DNA from: Stereum hirsutum FP-91666 SS1
Taxonomy: Eukaryota > Basidiomycota > Agaricomycetes > Russulales > Stereaceae
Assembly (NCBI RefSeq): GCF_000264905.1
Contig: NW_006763135.1
Span: forward strand, 847,179 to 911,178
Reading direction: 5' to 3'
Length of the DNA: 64,000 bases
The notes under the pieces: generated by a model
The model's database searches: none
What the model saw: the letters and a program-made list of their open reading frames with translations, nothing else
Told to the model about the DNA's origin: nothing
Translations under genes and position numbers: made by a program
In this document: positions 25,046 through 37,771 of the stretch, in pieces
How positions within the stretch are numbered: the stretch's first letter is position 1
How the letters are laid out: each line of letters starts with the position of its first letter

Positions 25046-25863
25046 GATGGCTCGATGGGTAACTTGCGTAGTGCTGTGGTGAATTCTGTTTAGCTATGAA
25101 TGGCAAAACACTTTCAGAAAGCGGCCACAGACCGTTTGTATGGAACGAGCTGACTGCCTCAGAATAAGTCTGCCTTCGGTGAAAATGATGACGCGTACGA
25201 CGCGTCGTAAAACGACTGGGACAGATTTGAGTAAGTATTGCGCGTAGTGATGGCCCAGACAGAAAGTAGAAGACTCACCGGTCTCAAACGAAGGACGGCT
25301 GCACGATACGCTAAAATCACAAAGTAGGGGATAGAACTTCGGGGTTACAGCCAGAGATGCTCGCGGTTTGCTCGCGGTGGTGGTGATATAGGTCAAAGCC
25401 GTCGAAGTGTCCCAATGTGGCCGGGCGCTTGACAGAGATGGACAAGATCCTCCGGCAAAGACCGCACGCAGCCTGCCTTCTCGGATTATTTTATCAGATT
25501 CAAGGGGCTTTCGTTCATCAGCCATTTCGAATATAAAATGCTCTCAGGCAGGAGATCCAGGGATGCTAGTCTGAATGAACAAATTCCGGGTATGAAGAGA
25601 CAACAGAAACAAGAGGCAAAAATAGCATATAACGGCAGAATTGGACCTTCACCTGCCCAGCTCGTATCATCCGTATCAACACCAGCTAGAAACGTCTGAG
25701 CACCAGCCAGAAACGTCTGAGTTGGCGATCAGGTCCGTTCCCCTTCTACTCTCTTATGGCACACCGGACAACTCTGCCTCAGTCTTGCTCTCACCATCGC
25801 AGTACTATAGACAAAACTCCCGTCAGAAAGGATATCGTGGACAGAAAGTCGAGCCAATACGCA
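25046..25863. other. Intergenic with one doubtful open frame
   Basis: Holds the upstream region of the F-box pseudogene and the 3' side of VPS41. An open frame on the minus strand at 25094-25525 (143 codons, beginning MADERKPLESDK) has an ATG but no recognised domain. Its C-terminal half looks random, so it is not called as a gene. A 16-bp unit (about 25685-25716, ccag.tagaaacgtctgag) is tandemly duplicated with one or two changes. Confidence 0.4.
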
Positions 25864-28800
25864 CTACGCGATCTTCCCACTGATACCTCTTGCGGCACTG
25901 CCAAGTGCCATCCCGACATTGGCGTAAGCAGGATCCGGCGGTCGAGGCAGCGTATCGCCGCCCGTGACGCAGCTTGCATGGACGACGTGTCGACAGAGGA
26001 AGAGCAACACCAAAGACTGGTGCGTCTGTTGCAGTGGGAGGTTACATATAGGACATGGCGTCTTCCCTACGTCGCCCACGTCCACAAAAAATCTGTCAGC
26101 ATATAGACCCAAAGGAAGTACGACTGCGAGCCACCCACCAGCAAGGAAGAACCCGCTCGTCTGATCCCTATGAAGCTTCTTCGCCAGATCCGAACTATCC
26201 CCATGCAATATCGTCTGGCATCCCTCCAGCAAAGATATTTGCAGGTTGAAGTCCTGCAGGATCTTGATCAACGCGGCTTTGAGACCCGGAATTTCGAGAC
26301 CGTTCTTGATGCGTCGAATGAGACGAATGGGATCGATCTCCGCGCCGACGTTCTCCAAGAGGCCACGGATAAAGGCTATGATAAGGATCGGAGACAAGTT
26401 AGCAAAGTATTGGGAGGATTGGAGGAAAGAGAAGGGGAGCGAAGGGGAAGCAAAGGTGACTGACGTGGTCGGGTCTCTGAATATCGAAGTAAATCCTCCC
26501 ACAAGTCATCGTCGTTCTGCTCTTTAGCGAACTCGATAGCCTACATCATATTGGTTAGAAAAGTTGTCTATGGTATCCGTGACTATGCGATAGCTGGACG
26601 AAAACAACGTACCCGGCTAACGTCTCCAAGTCGGTCAATGATGAGGTACAGCGCCTTCTTGTTGTTCCCCATCCGACCAAGAAGGAACACCATCTCTGGC
26701 ACGAGATCTCTTTCGGTGCATATATTGTACGCCTATAAGCCGAGAAGTTTCAATTCGAGCTCGTTGAGCTATGAAGAGGAAGAGGGATGAACGTACGGCT
26801 TCTAGGTGATAGTAGCTGCTTGCACGGAGGAAGTCGATCAGTTTGTGGGTGGCGAACTCCGCATACAACTTGACCTAGATGTACGTTCACAAGTCAATAA
26901 AAAGATCCAGAAGTGACGGTGAACTGGTCGAGACGTACTTGGATATCCGCAAAATCCGAAGCCAAATGTGGATCCTTCCCACTGAACAAGGCATCCAAAT
27001 ACAAATACAAAAAGTACGGCCGACTCTGCAATTGTTGCACCACCCGCGCAATCTGTAACCCAGACTCATGTCAGTGCCCAGGGTCACTCATTTCATGCGT
27101 TAGGAATGCAGAAATGAAGACACACGGGTATGGAATGCGTGTGCTCCACAAGCAACATGATCGCCGCTCCCCTCTCATCCTCAACCGGCAACCCTTCCTT
27201 TCTCGTCTTCTCCATCAATTCCTGATCAAACTCTACGAGAAGAAGCGCTTGATCCTGCACTGCCGTGAACAGGTTATGTTCTCTGATGAGCTCGAAGACG
27301 TTCGGTCGGCGAAGGCGCAGGAAGTACGGAAGGGCTTTGCCGGGTTGACGATTGGCGGTGTATCTATTGAGGCAGCACGTCAGTAGATCGCTCGACAAAA
27401 TGAACGTGGAAAAAGGACGGATTGATAGACGAATGGCTGAAATCGGAGAGGGACGCACAATTCGGCAAGGCATTCCATAAGGATTGCTGTATCCGGTGTG
27501 GCGCGTTGCGTCGGGGAGGTTGACGAAGACGAGGAAGTTCTGTCGAGCTCGGATTGGATAGCGAAGATCACAGCGGAGATGTCAAATAGGTCCTTTGGCC
27601 ATTCCTTTATTCTACGCAAAAGGGCCTGTGCAGTGATAATGTTATGAATGGGAAAATCTAAAGCAACGAGAAAGGCCACGAATATACCTGTCGGTCGTTG
27701 GCAAGATAATGAGCGAGTATCATCTCATAAACGAGGTGGTCTAGTTTTGGGGCCTCTGTCGGCACGTAGGGTATGATAGCCTGGAAAAACGAATTAGTCA
27801 AGATATTGTGGGGTGAGGATTGACAGGAGTCAAAGGTACCTCCATATGTTGCTTTTGAGCAAACACAAAAATCCAGTTCTCCCATCTCTTCGTATCATGC
27901 CCGCACACCTTGGGACAAAGCTTTGCAGCCTTGACGAATGCACCTAATACAGCACATAATTAGCATCACATCCAATATCTTCACAGATCAATAGAGCAAG
28001 CAAACACACCTTCACCAATCAAATGCTCAATATACCTTTGCCCAATCGCCGCCGCATCCACGCCCATCTCTCCCTCCCCACCACCCTCCACTGCCATACT
28101 CTCCAAATGTTCAATCTCCTCCAACGCTTCCTCATACCTCTTCCTCTCCACCAACCATGCCACATGATCTCTCCTATCTCTCGGTCTCACGACAATCGCG
28201 TCTCTCGGACTCAAAACAATATAAGCCCTCGATTCACCGTGATCTTCCGGGTCTACTTCTGACAGGACATAATCATTGCATCCCCATGATTGGAAGTTTG
28301 AGACGGTGAGGGCGTCAGCGGCGAGCTCTTCGCCTCCCCGTGAGACTATACGGAGCTCCGGCCGTTCAGCCTGTTTACGAGCCTGTTGTTTTCGGTCTTG
28401 GGTCGCTTCGTCGAGGAAAGACGTATCGGGTGGCGTATAAGCCAGTATGAGGAGTGAGGTCGGAACGGAGGATACAGAATTAGAACTCGCGTTGCGATGG
28501 TGTTGCGATGACAGAGGCATAGAGCAAGTTGCGGAAATGGGGGTTGGGTGTGGCACGATTCCAGAGATCATACAGTCGAGTTGGAATACGGCGGTTATTT
28601 CGACGAGGAGCGGGGGGAGGTTGGCGGAGGAGGATGAGGTGGTTGTTCGTGGGCGGGCGCGAACGCGGGCGACTTTGATGACGTCGGCCCAGGCGATAAG
28701 AAGGGTGGAGTCGTCTTGCCATTGAAGAGTACATTTGAAAAGGTCGGGGCGGGGACTATCGTGTTGTCGGTCGATGAAGGTGATTCGGGTTTGCGATACT

Positions 28801-29847
28801 GTGTCGTAGATCTTTACGCCCTGTTAAACAGAAAATCAGGGAGTATGAGCACATGTATTATGAATATAAGTTTGGTTCAGACACTTACGAGATCATTCGC
28901 CCATGCAATCAACCTACCCCTCCAACGGACTTGCCATATTGGACCTTCGCCAGAATGTAACACCGTCTCCTTATGGCCCAACCATCCCTTCTCGTGCATG
29001 ACCAAGCTCCCGGCCAATCCTCCGCAAACGAACGCACGCGAGCTCTTCTTCGCGAATTGTGGCTCCAGGGCCAATGTCCGCATAGGTCGTTTCAGGTCGA
29101 ATGCATAGGCCTCGGTCGTAGAAAGCGAATGAATGACGACCTGTCCTGATAACTCCCGAGTTAAACGTGATCGACGAGAGTTTAGGAAGGAACGTCATAC
29201 CGTCAATGGAGGATGTACCAACAAAATCCCCTGTGGCGTCCATGATGATGTCGCTAATGGAGGCACCGTGCGGTTTAAACGATTTTAGACGTTCACCGCT
29301 GAGTGTCATGATGTGCGTGTAACCACTATGGGTTCCTATAGCCTGGCGGTATGTTCAGTATAATGTACTGTGCACGAAGACATACGTGAGAACGACTTGC
29401 CAGAGTCTTGTTCGAGATGGTTAGTGTGGAGGCAGAATCCTTTAAGAACAGTTTGGGGAAATCCCCGCCCAGGCGCTCATATTTGAGAGCTGGCTCCTCG
29501 TCGTCTTCTTCTCCATCCTCTTCATCGCCGTCTTCATCTTCCTCGTCCTCTTCTTCCTCATCCTCCTGCTCCTCACCGTCCGCTTCTTCCTCAGCTTCTT
29601 CCTCCTCTGCTACCTTTCCCTCCTCATCAGCTTCAGAATCATTGGAACCGCCGTCCGAACCACCCTCATCCGCCAGGTCTGCATGCCCGTCCTGGTCTTC
29701 CAATTTCTTCTTCAACGCATCAGTTGCCGACATTTCGACAGGACTATCTGTCAACGGCATTCCATCTTCATCCTTCTCATCGACGTGATCGTTATGGTCT
29801 GAAACCCGTATAGGATCGTGTTCGTGGCCTTCACCAGCACCGTCCAT
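25864..29847 (-). CDS. VPS41: VPS41, HOPS tethering complex subunit
   Basis: Subunit of the HOPS complex that tethers late endosomes, AP-3 vesicles and autophagosomes to the vacuole through Rab7/Ypt7. The ATG at 29847 starts a long Asp/Glu-rich N-terminus (about 29480-29840), followed by ALKYERLGGDFPKLF and a WD40-like propeller (HTGY-type and FVGTSSIDG blocks, then EGPIWQVRWRGRLIAWAND and DLGVKIYD). Next comes a charged, variable middle and a clathrin-heavy-chain-type helical repeat region (RYIEHLIGEGAFVKAAKLCP, VYEMILAHYLANDRQ, KALPYFLRLRRPNVFELIRE, VFLLGRMGNNKKALYLIIDR). The C-terminal RING-like segment is CPICNLPLQQ followed by CRHVVHASC. The last Cys pair expected of a RING-H2 is not seen. 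About ten short introns. Family assignment is strong. Confidence 0.92.
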
Positions 29848-30249
29848 AGTGAAGTAGTATTACGTCTGACTTGAGACAAGCCTCAGGACCACTAGCGAGA
29901 TGATAGTCAGGTAGAGAAACAGCCTAATAGAACGCTTGAGGCGATCGTAGTCGCCAGGGTCAGACACGGCGTATAAACAGAGTTACAAAGATGCGGCCTG
30001 CGGCCTGCCAGGATGTTGCTGTAGAACTAAGACTCAGAGGCGCTACGACGTCACACGAACGGCGGGGCAGGCCCATTACGTTTGGCCTTTCAGCGGCTTC
30101 AACTGAGTTCAAACTCCGAAAGCCCTTTGCAACAAATATGGATGTAGTGCTCTACAAAATCCCTTGCCTCAACTACAACTCGCGGCTTGCTTCCCTTCCT
30201 CCACTGCTTGGACTTCAGGCTCGACATTCTGTGAAGTATTCTGTGAAGA
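29848..30249. other. Divergent promoter region VPS41 / AIM19-like
   Basis: About 400 bp separate the ATGs of VPS41 (-) and the small membrane protein (+), so both must be driven from here. No clear TATA box. A short direct duplication tgcggcctgc occurs near 29992-30010. Confidence 0.45.
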
Positions 30250-30873
30250 ATGGCTTCATCATCTACCACCTCTGAAAAAGCGCCTGCTGAGGCTGCATCC
30301 TTGACACCGTGGCGATTGTCACAATCCCCGTCAGTGCTCACCTGATTCTGTTTGGCTCATCCTGCTCAACGTACACCTGTATAAAGCTTTCCGGCCTTCT
30401 CGCTCGCATCTTTATGTATGTGTAAATCATACAAGTTGGTCGGCAATGACTGACATATCTACAGTCCTTGGTTCTGTCATTACCCCCACAAAACTCCACG
30501 CACGCACATTCACACCGCCCTTCATCCTGCGCGCCGCGTTCAGCATCCCCATCGCAGGCGCAGGCTACATGATCGGTCAAGGAGACGTATACAATGGGTC
30601 CGGTGTTGCTACAGGTGCGTTCTTCCCCTATTTCTCCTGCATATGCCATAACCTCGTACCCCTTTTTTCGGGTGCCGTGTTTGTGTTTGTGGGATAGCAT
30701 GGTCCATGACGTACCTCATAGCCGAGCAATTCGCTATGGGTATGGAGAAAGCAAACAGACTTCCTCGGAGTGGACTTTCCTTGTTACTTGCTGGAGCGGC
30801 TGCGACGACCGCCGCTCTCTACGGAACGGAACATTTCGTATATCAGACCAGTCCGGACGATTTTGAACCATGA
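30250..30873 (+). CDS. Small AIM19-like mitochondrial membrane protein
   Basis: Four exons reconstructed by splice phase: the ATG at 30250 (MASSSTTSEKAPAEAASLTP), a short exon ending LLARIFI, an exon with the core (RAAFSIPIAGAGYMIGQGDV, then YNGSGVAT) and a last exon (AWSMTYLIAEQFAMGMEKAN, then LSLLLAGAAATTAALYGTEH). It ends at TGA 30871-30873. The pattern of a Gly-rich membrane segment, then GDVxNGxG, AWSxxYL and a final small-residue helix before YG resembles the fungal AIM19 family (altered inheritance of mitochondria), whose molecular role is unknown. Two to three membrane segments are likely. The gene is divergent from VPS41 and convergent with the GH3 gene 141 bp downstream. The gene is convincing; the AIM19 assignment is moderate. 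Confidence 0.65.
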
Positions 30874-31014
30874 TGCATAATGATGAGACCTTGATTTTGC
30901 TTCCTGGAATATCTGCATACATACATTACACTGGACATACAACGTCGAACTACATAACATGAACTCAAACTCGACCCACTGCTCCACTGTCTGGGAACAC
31001 CGAACACCAACCCC

Positions 31015-34000
31015 TCAAAGCCCATTCCACTCAAACGCCTTCTCAACCTCCAACACCCCCTCCAATCCCAAGTTCGCACTACTCGCTCCGACCCACACCT
31101 CAAACTTGCCCTTCTCGACCGTCCACCTCTCCAACCTCTCATTCCAATACGATACCGCATACTTATCCAGTTCCAACTCCACGACCTTACTCTCTCCCGG
31201 TCCAAGATTGTGTACCTTCTTAAATGCGCGGAGTTGGAGGGGAGGGTGTGTGAGGTCTGAAGTGCTGGGGAATGAGATGTATAGCTGCGTGGCTTCGGAG
31301 CCGGGGAGGGAACCGGTGTTGGTGAGCGTGAAGGAGATGGGGGTCTTGATGTCGGGGCTTGAAGAAGAGGGTGCGAATGTGGATTTGCCGACTTTGAGGT
31401 CGGAGTAGGAGAAGGTCGTGTAGGAGAGGCCGTGACTAAGAGCGTGGCAGAATGTGAGCGGTAATTCAGGATAGAGAACAGGATATTATCACATACCCGA
31501 AGGCGAACTCAGGTTCGATCTTGCGGTGAAGCCAGTGTTTGTATCCCTACTCAGACCATACACTTTAGTTCCTCTCCGTGTCAGGACATGTTTAAACAAA
31601 ACATACCACGAAGATACCTTCCCCATAGTGAACCTTCATGACAGGATAGATCAATTTACGGCCTCCATCCGGGTACTAAAAATGAGCGCATACCTTTCCG
31701 TCTTCTGAGTGGAAATGTCCATACGAAGGAAGATCCTCTTCCCTCTTTGGGAACGTCAAGGAAAGCTTCCCCGAAGGGTTGACCTTCCCGAACAACACAT
31801 CCGCGATCGCCTCTCCAGTCGCATTGCCGCCATACCACGCATGCACGACAGCCGGCACAGAAGTCGCCCAAGGCATAGTGATTGAGGATCCCTATATGTA
31901 CAGTATGGCGATCAGCAACCAGGCCCAATAAATCTGAGCTGGGAATGGGGAAACATACCGACTGAGTAACGACCACAGTCTTCGGATTCGCCTCCACTAC
32001 CTTCCTCACCAACTCATCCGTCCTCCCCGGCAACCCAAGCGTCTTCCTGTCATATCCCTCCGTCTCCCAATCCGCATTGAGGCCAACGACCGCAACCACC
32101 ACATCCGCCTCCTTCGCCAATTTCACCGCGCTCTCCATCCTCTCGTCCGCATCCTGAACTTCAGCCCCTCCGAGCCTCATGCCCGCATTCGCATCCATCA
32201 CGGCTTCGTCTTCGTCGCCGTCTGCGGGAGCAGGCCCACGGACGTTACAGAATTCGACATAGATGGAGGGAGAGTGGTTTGCTGGGATGTGGACCGTGCC
32301 ACGTTCTTCCTTGGAGGCACAGCCGAAGAATTCTTCACCGCGACGTTGAACGGTCCAGTTGTCGATGATGAGTTTGTCGTCCACCCACAACTAAAAAGAA
32401 GAATCAAGCCGACCGACGGGGAATTAGCACCATGTGCCCGAGTTGATAACCGGGACTGACCTTCGCCCTCCCCGATACACTCATCCCAAACTCGAAGTCA
32501 CAAGCATACGTCTTTGGCTTCAATTGACCCTTGAGCCTCAACGTCCACCTCCTTGTGATCCCCTTCGGAGCCGAAAGACTGACAAAGATCCTCGTCTCGT
32601 CGATCAGGTTCGTCGCGTATGGTTCCTCTACGATAGACATGCTTTCTTCGCTTTCGTGTTTATGCCAAGTGCCCATCCAGCCGCGTTTGCCGTCGGCGGT
32701 GAACATGTCCCAGTCGAGAGAGGGCATAGTCATGACGGCTGTCGTGATGCACGTTCATTAAGATACCGTTCAAGGGAACATAACGAAGGCAGATGAGAAG
32801 AGGGTGCGTAAGGGAGTAAAACGTACCACGAGCGCCTTCGCTATATGTCACTTCAACGTCCGCGGGCAACGTGCTGACAATGCCATCGTATGGCGAGGTG
32901 AAGTACGAGGGCTTAAGCGAGGCAGAGCCACCACCGGACAATACGTACGCCTTCGCATTGCCACCCACAATCGCGATCTTCTTCAGTTTTGACGGTTGGA
33001 GCGGAAGGATACCACCCTCATTCTTCAGCAGAACAATGGAGTCGGCCGCAACTTTGCGCATCAAAGCTTTATCTTCGTCGCTCTCGCGGGTCCGTTCGAT
33101 ACCATCGCCATCGAGGATCTACACACACGTTCATTTGCAAGTGGGGATTGAATGTCAGTGCTTTGCGGACTCAAAGGAGCAGAAAGAATATGAAGGCTAC
33201 CTCGGGGGCCTCCCTTGCACATCTCTGCACCAATTCCAACACCTTCCTCGCCCTCTCCTTGAGGGTTCTCTGCGTGATCTTTCTGGAACCGATTGATCTA
33301 GTCACCAGGTCATTAGTGCGCCATTTATTTGTGCCAGGCATCTCGAGGTCCAATCCAGCATTGATGGAATGGTCGATGCTGTACACGCCGAACCTGTATA
33401 CCGTATATCACCAAGACGAGTTGAGAGAAAAGCGATTATCCAATAGAAAGGAAAATCAGTCAGATGTTCGATGTAGGGAGGAAGAAACAAGAGCCAAGGA
33501 TGTATTTTGGGGTGGGGTGGAGTGTTATGGCACACCACACGTACCAATCGCTCATCGTCATGCCTTGAAAGCCCCACTCTTTCCTCAAGATATCGCGTAT
33601 GAGGTATGTATTTTCCGAGGCGTGGGTGCCGTTCACGCGATTGTAACTAGAAATCAAGGGAATGAAGGAGACGAATACTAAGCGATGAGAACACTGTGCC
33701 CGAATTTTCGAGATGAATAACTCACGAGGTCATGAAGGACCAAGGCTCGGCGTACCTCTGCGCGAGCATGAAAGGCATGAGGTAGATCTCGCGGAGAGCG
33801 CGTTCACTGAGAATACTGTCATAGCCCATCCGGTCGTTCTCTTTGTCGTTGCAACTGGATAAGACATATCATGAGAAGCGGTAAGTTGGGCGTTAGGTAT
33901 AGTTAAAGACATACACAAAGTGCTTAATGGCAACACCGATGCCTCCTTTCTGCACGCCTCTGACGTACGCAGCGGCAATGAGGCCGGAGAGGAGAGGATC

Positions 34001-34682
34001 TTCGGCGAAACTTTCGAAAGACTTATAAGAAATGATTTCAGTATCACGCTCTGGCTTGTTGTGGTCGTCACACTTACACGACCTCCAAGAGGGTTCTAAG
34101 CAGAGTGTTAGATTTCTTTGACAAGCAAGTATAGTGAAGATAGACACGTACCCGCTGGATGTTACAAGTCGGTGCCAAGGCAATAGACGCTGCCCTCAGC
34201 TTCGACTCAGCAGCTAGCAACTTCAGACCGACTTCCTCGAGCAGCTCAGTGTCGAAAGTGGCGCCCATAGCAGTCGAAGACTATGATAGTACAGAAAATT
34301 CAGTAACTGTGGTCGATATCAAGGCGAAACGAAATAACACGAACCGGAAGGCACTTCGCAGGGGTTCCCATAACGAAATGATTTCCTCGAATGCCTGCCA
34401 TCAGACATCCTAATCAGCTTTCGCCCCCTAGAATATCTACAAAATGACCTACCATTGGGACCATCGCTAACCTATCGCAGAAATACCACAATTCATTAGT
34501 ACAATACACGATGCACGACGAATAGGGGCAAAGCAACTTGCCTTCACCGCAGGTACACCCAACCTCGGAATTGCAGCCGTATGCCAGAACCCCACTCCCG
34601 CAATCAATTGAGTAACCTCCTCGACGGTCAATTTCTCCACGACCTCGTCTAAATCAGCCTTCGCGAAATCAGAGGGTGCCAT
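31015..34682 (-). CDS. GH3 beta-glucosidase with PA14 domain
   Basis: Complete glycoside hydrolase family 3 enzyme that releases glucose from beta-glucosides. The ATG at 34682 begins [20 protein letters not shown] without a signal peptide, so the enzyme is probably intracellular. The TIM-barrel domain shows IRGNHFF-type and [17 protein letters not shown] blocks. The catalytic nucleophile Asp is in [10 protein letters not shown] (about 33545-33575). The second domain ([34 protein letters not shown]) is interrupted by a PA14 lectin-like module ([21 protein letters not shown]). It then resumes ([19 protein letters not shown]) and ends in a fibronectin-III-like domain ([20 protein letters not shown]). 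It stops at TGA 31015-31017 after EKAFEWNGL. At least ten small introns. Paralogue of the partial gene at 1-1043. Confidence 0.93.
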
Positions 34683-35382
34683 CCTGTCTGTTTTCGAATA
34701 CTATAGTTGGTGGCGTTCGTTCAAATCAAGCTCAATTTGTTGGAGTTTTGCTGAAGTGGGGGAAACGCTGGACACGGTGGACTGCAGCGCAGAAGGGGGG
34801 AAGATAACTTGTGGCATCGAGAGCAGGCGTTCTTATGTACATTTCGAGGGGAGGGATATCGGAACGAGAGACAAATCCTGGTCATCCCACCGACAAGCCT
34901 CAAGCCATTTTGCGAACTAAGAGCGCACGTGAGCGTATCGATTTCGCCGACGTTTTCCCGGCCCGTCTCAAGGCCTCCTGAGTGTGGCGAGACTTATTTG
35001 GTAGGTCATTGAAGGATAGAGCACCTTTCAATGTATTTTGTGGTGCTGGAGAAGGGATTGCTTGTTGTTCTTGGTGTATTGCACCCTTGCACCCCGTTAA
35101 CGCCGTAGAATTCGCCGTGTTGCCATCCAGGAATGGGTCGCACTCACACAGAGTTCAGAATAGGGTATCCAAGACTCTCAGGCTATATTTCCACTCGGAC
35201 ATTCGGATATACTCAGGAACAGCGGATCAAAACCAAAGACGTTAGGAAGTATCAAGTGATAACTGAGGGTAAATGGTATTCCGTACCAGGAGAGATGAGA
35301 GATGAGAAACGACGAAGACACTGAAGCAAAACAAGGAAAGATAACAATATAAGACTGTCTTTGAGATCCCCCTGGACGGCAC
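34683..35382. other. Intergenic, no gene recognised
   Basis: About 700 bp between CHS5 and the GH3 gene, both on the minus strand: upstream region of GH3 and 3' flank of CHS5. Nothing recognised. Confidence 0.5.
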
Positions 35383-37064
35383 CTAATTCAACGATATCTC
35401 CTCCGTCTCACCGACGTCCTCGTCCCCATCCTCAGCCGTACTCCCCATACTGTTCCCCCTCTCAAGCTGCGGGGGTGGTGGCACCTCTACACTCGACGGC
35501 GCCACAACGCCCACAGCCTCCAACCCAGCCTCCTCCGTATCATCCTCACTCTTCGACATACTCTCATCTTCCTCTCCATCTCTAGCCTCTTCCGCTTCTC
35601 TCGCCTCCTGGGCCATTTTCATATGCTCCGGCGTGATCTGCGGTACAGGGGGCGCAGTCGTCGGCGACGGTGGCGGAAACTTGAACTCCCTATCCATGGT
35701 CCCATGTCTCGCTCTCGGAGGTTTACCGGACTTTGGTGACTTCATGACAGGAACCTCTTGTTCGCCTTCGCGATATGTGGCTTCTTGAGCCTCTTCGGGC
35801 GTTGGTTCGAAGGTGTTACGCGATGGTGATTTGGCAAGTGGTTGGGCCGGAGGAGAGGAAACTGCGCGTGAAGGGGCGGGCATGGAGGCGCGGTTGGCAC
35901 TACGGTTCGATTGAGCGCTGTTGGGTAGGGAGGCTTGTGACATGGACTGTGGTCGTGTAAATGGTGCAGGGTTGAACTGCGCCGAAGGAGTAGTTCCTAG
36001 GTAGTATCCAGAGATAGGTATCATCCTGCAATAACTTCAGTTATCCTGTTGACATTTAAAGGAAGAGGAGAAACACGCACTTCCTCTCAGCATGACAAGC
36101 CAGGATCCATTGTGGCTGCACCACTGGTATACTTAACTGCAACGCCCTCTGATATTCCACACCCGGCGCAGTGCTCACGCTCCCTGACGCCTGTGCTCCA
36201 GAAGGAGTCGCTGCCGGCGTCGTGCACACGAAATGCGTCGTATCAATCTGAATCTTGTCGCTCCACTTCGCCCTCATCTCCTGCAGAGCCATCTTGGCGT
36301 TCTCTAACAACACCGAGTCCTGTACGTTCCCAAAGCATACCGAAATGCCCGAGGTGTCGGTCATGGTGTGCGTCTTGACGCGAATGAGGTTGGAGTGGAA
36401 GGTCCCTGCAGAAGTACGCAAGACGAGACGGAAAGTATACTCAGTGTTGATGTCGAGACCGGAGAGTTTGGTGGAGGTATTTTGGAGAGGTGAGGGTATC
36501 GGAGCGAGACGTTGGCCGTTTTTATAGATGTCGAGGGACCGGAGGGAGGCAGTGGCGAGTTGAAGTGGCGGCCATTCAAGTGTAATAGAGGTTTGGGTAA
36601 CGTTCCTCAGCTAAGATGAAATAACGAACGGAAGTCGTGCGAGCACCAGGCAAGATATATGAACGGGTCCTGTGTGGCGCCACGATACGTGGAGTTGAAC
36701 TCACATTGATTTCTGGCGGTTGAGGAAGGTCCCTTCCGAACGTCTCCAGTATATCACTCTGCAAGTCCCAAAACTCATCGTCCCGTTTCCGCTCTTCCTC
36801 CACATTCTGCGTAACGGATATATTGACAATAGAGCCTGTTGTTGCCCCAGGAGGAAGCAATAATGACGGAAACTCGATGAGGTGGGCGCGTTCTCCGAGA
36901 AGAATCTACAATGTCAATATCTATAAGAAATTCCTGTCTAGGCCCTCCAGTTGTAGGTAGACTTACAGCCATGCCAGCATCTATGGGTGGGGCCGTATCA
37001 TTCAGTAACCTGTGCACGAATTTGAAGACTGGTACTACGCACCAAGCTTTCCAACCGTAAACAT
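35383..37064 (-). CDS. CHS5: Chs5, exomer complex scaffold (FN3-BRCT protein)
   Basis: Core scaffold of exomer, which sorts selected cargo such as chitin synthase from the trans-Golgi to the cell surface. The first exon is short: ATG at 37062-37064, MFTVGKL, spliced to DAGMA. This gives the family start TVGKLDAGMAILLGE, followed by HLIEFPSLLLPPGATTGSIV. The fibronectin-III domain follows (SLDIYKNGQRLAPIPSPLQN, TKLSGLDINTEYTFRLVLRT), then the BRCT domain (TDTSGISVCFGNVQD, KIQIDTTHFVCTTPAA, LSIPVVQPQWILACHAERK, then MIPISGYYLG). After these comes a long disordered Pro/Ser/Glu tail, ending at 35383. Domain order and sequence match yeast Chs5 closely. Five or so short introns. Confidence 0.93.
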
Positions 37065-37771
37065 GAAGCTATCTGGGCCCTTCAACGCCATTATGAGCTT
37101 TCAGATGTTATCTAAGATACTGAACGCTGTTCAAGGATTCCTGAAGGGAGAGAAGATGATGTCGAGCGTGGCCGTTGCTTTCGACGCGCTGAACGCGTCA
37201 ATGATTGGTTGAATAATTATTTAATTCGCATTTGAAATTCAGTGCCACACGACGGTTGCTCGAGCGCTCAACCATCCTTTTGCTTTGAGCCCACAAACGC
37301 TGTGGTGATATTTTGGAGCTGGGAGGCGGAATTCTGTAGTTGCGTCAAGGTAGTTCTTTGTCGCTAATAAAACAATTTACAATGCTGGAAAGGCAATCTA
37401 CGAGGAGGCAAGGACAGTGCCAACGTGGCGTGAGGCCCCATGACCTGGTAGAGGAAGATAGCTGTCCATGGTATTGCTCAACCTGAGAATGTAGAACGAG
37501 TGGATGAGGTTGAGAGTTTGGTATATATGGATGAATCGGTGAAAGAAGGAGAGCCACCCGATGGAGCAGAGACCGAAGAAAGCGAGCAGCAGAAACATCG
37601 CAGACTGCCACGCCAAGAATCAGAAGAAGGTAGAATGAGCATCAGAGGGAGGATTTATAAGAAAGAGAGTCATTGGGTTGACACCCATGAAACGGACGCT
37701 GTAATAGCGTGCTGTCACAGTCCCCGATGGCCCTAATGGTGGAAACCATCAGCTCAAGACATGGGGCTATG
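37065..37771. other. Intergenic with one small hydrophobic open frame
   Basis: Upstream of CHS5 and downstream of the gene at 37772. A 72-codon minus-strand frame at 37398-37616 starts with a hydrophobic stretch (MAWQSAMFLLLAFFGLCSIG), but has no other support and is not called. The reading near 37065-37210 on the plus strand is also unsupported. Confidence 0.4.

Noticed and set aside
25094..25525. 143-codon minus-strand open frame
   Set aside because: It has an ATG but no recognisable domain, and the second half looks random. Kept only as a note in the intergenic entry.
29408..29788. Ser-rich plus-strand frame of 126 codons
   Set aside because: Antisense to the Asp/Glu-rich N-terminus of VPS41; the low-complexity tract creates it.
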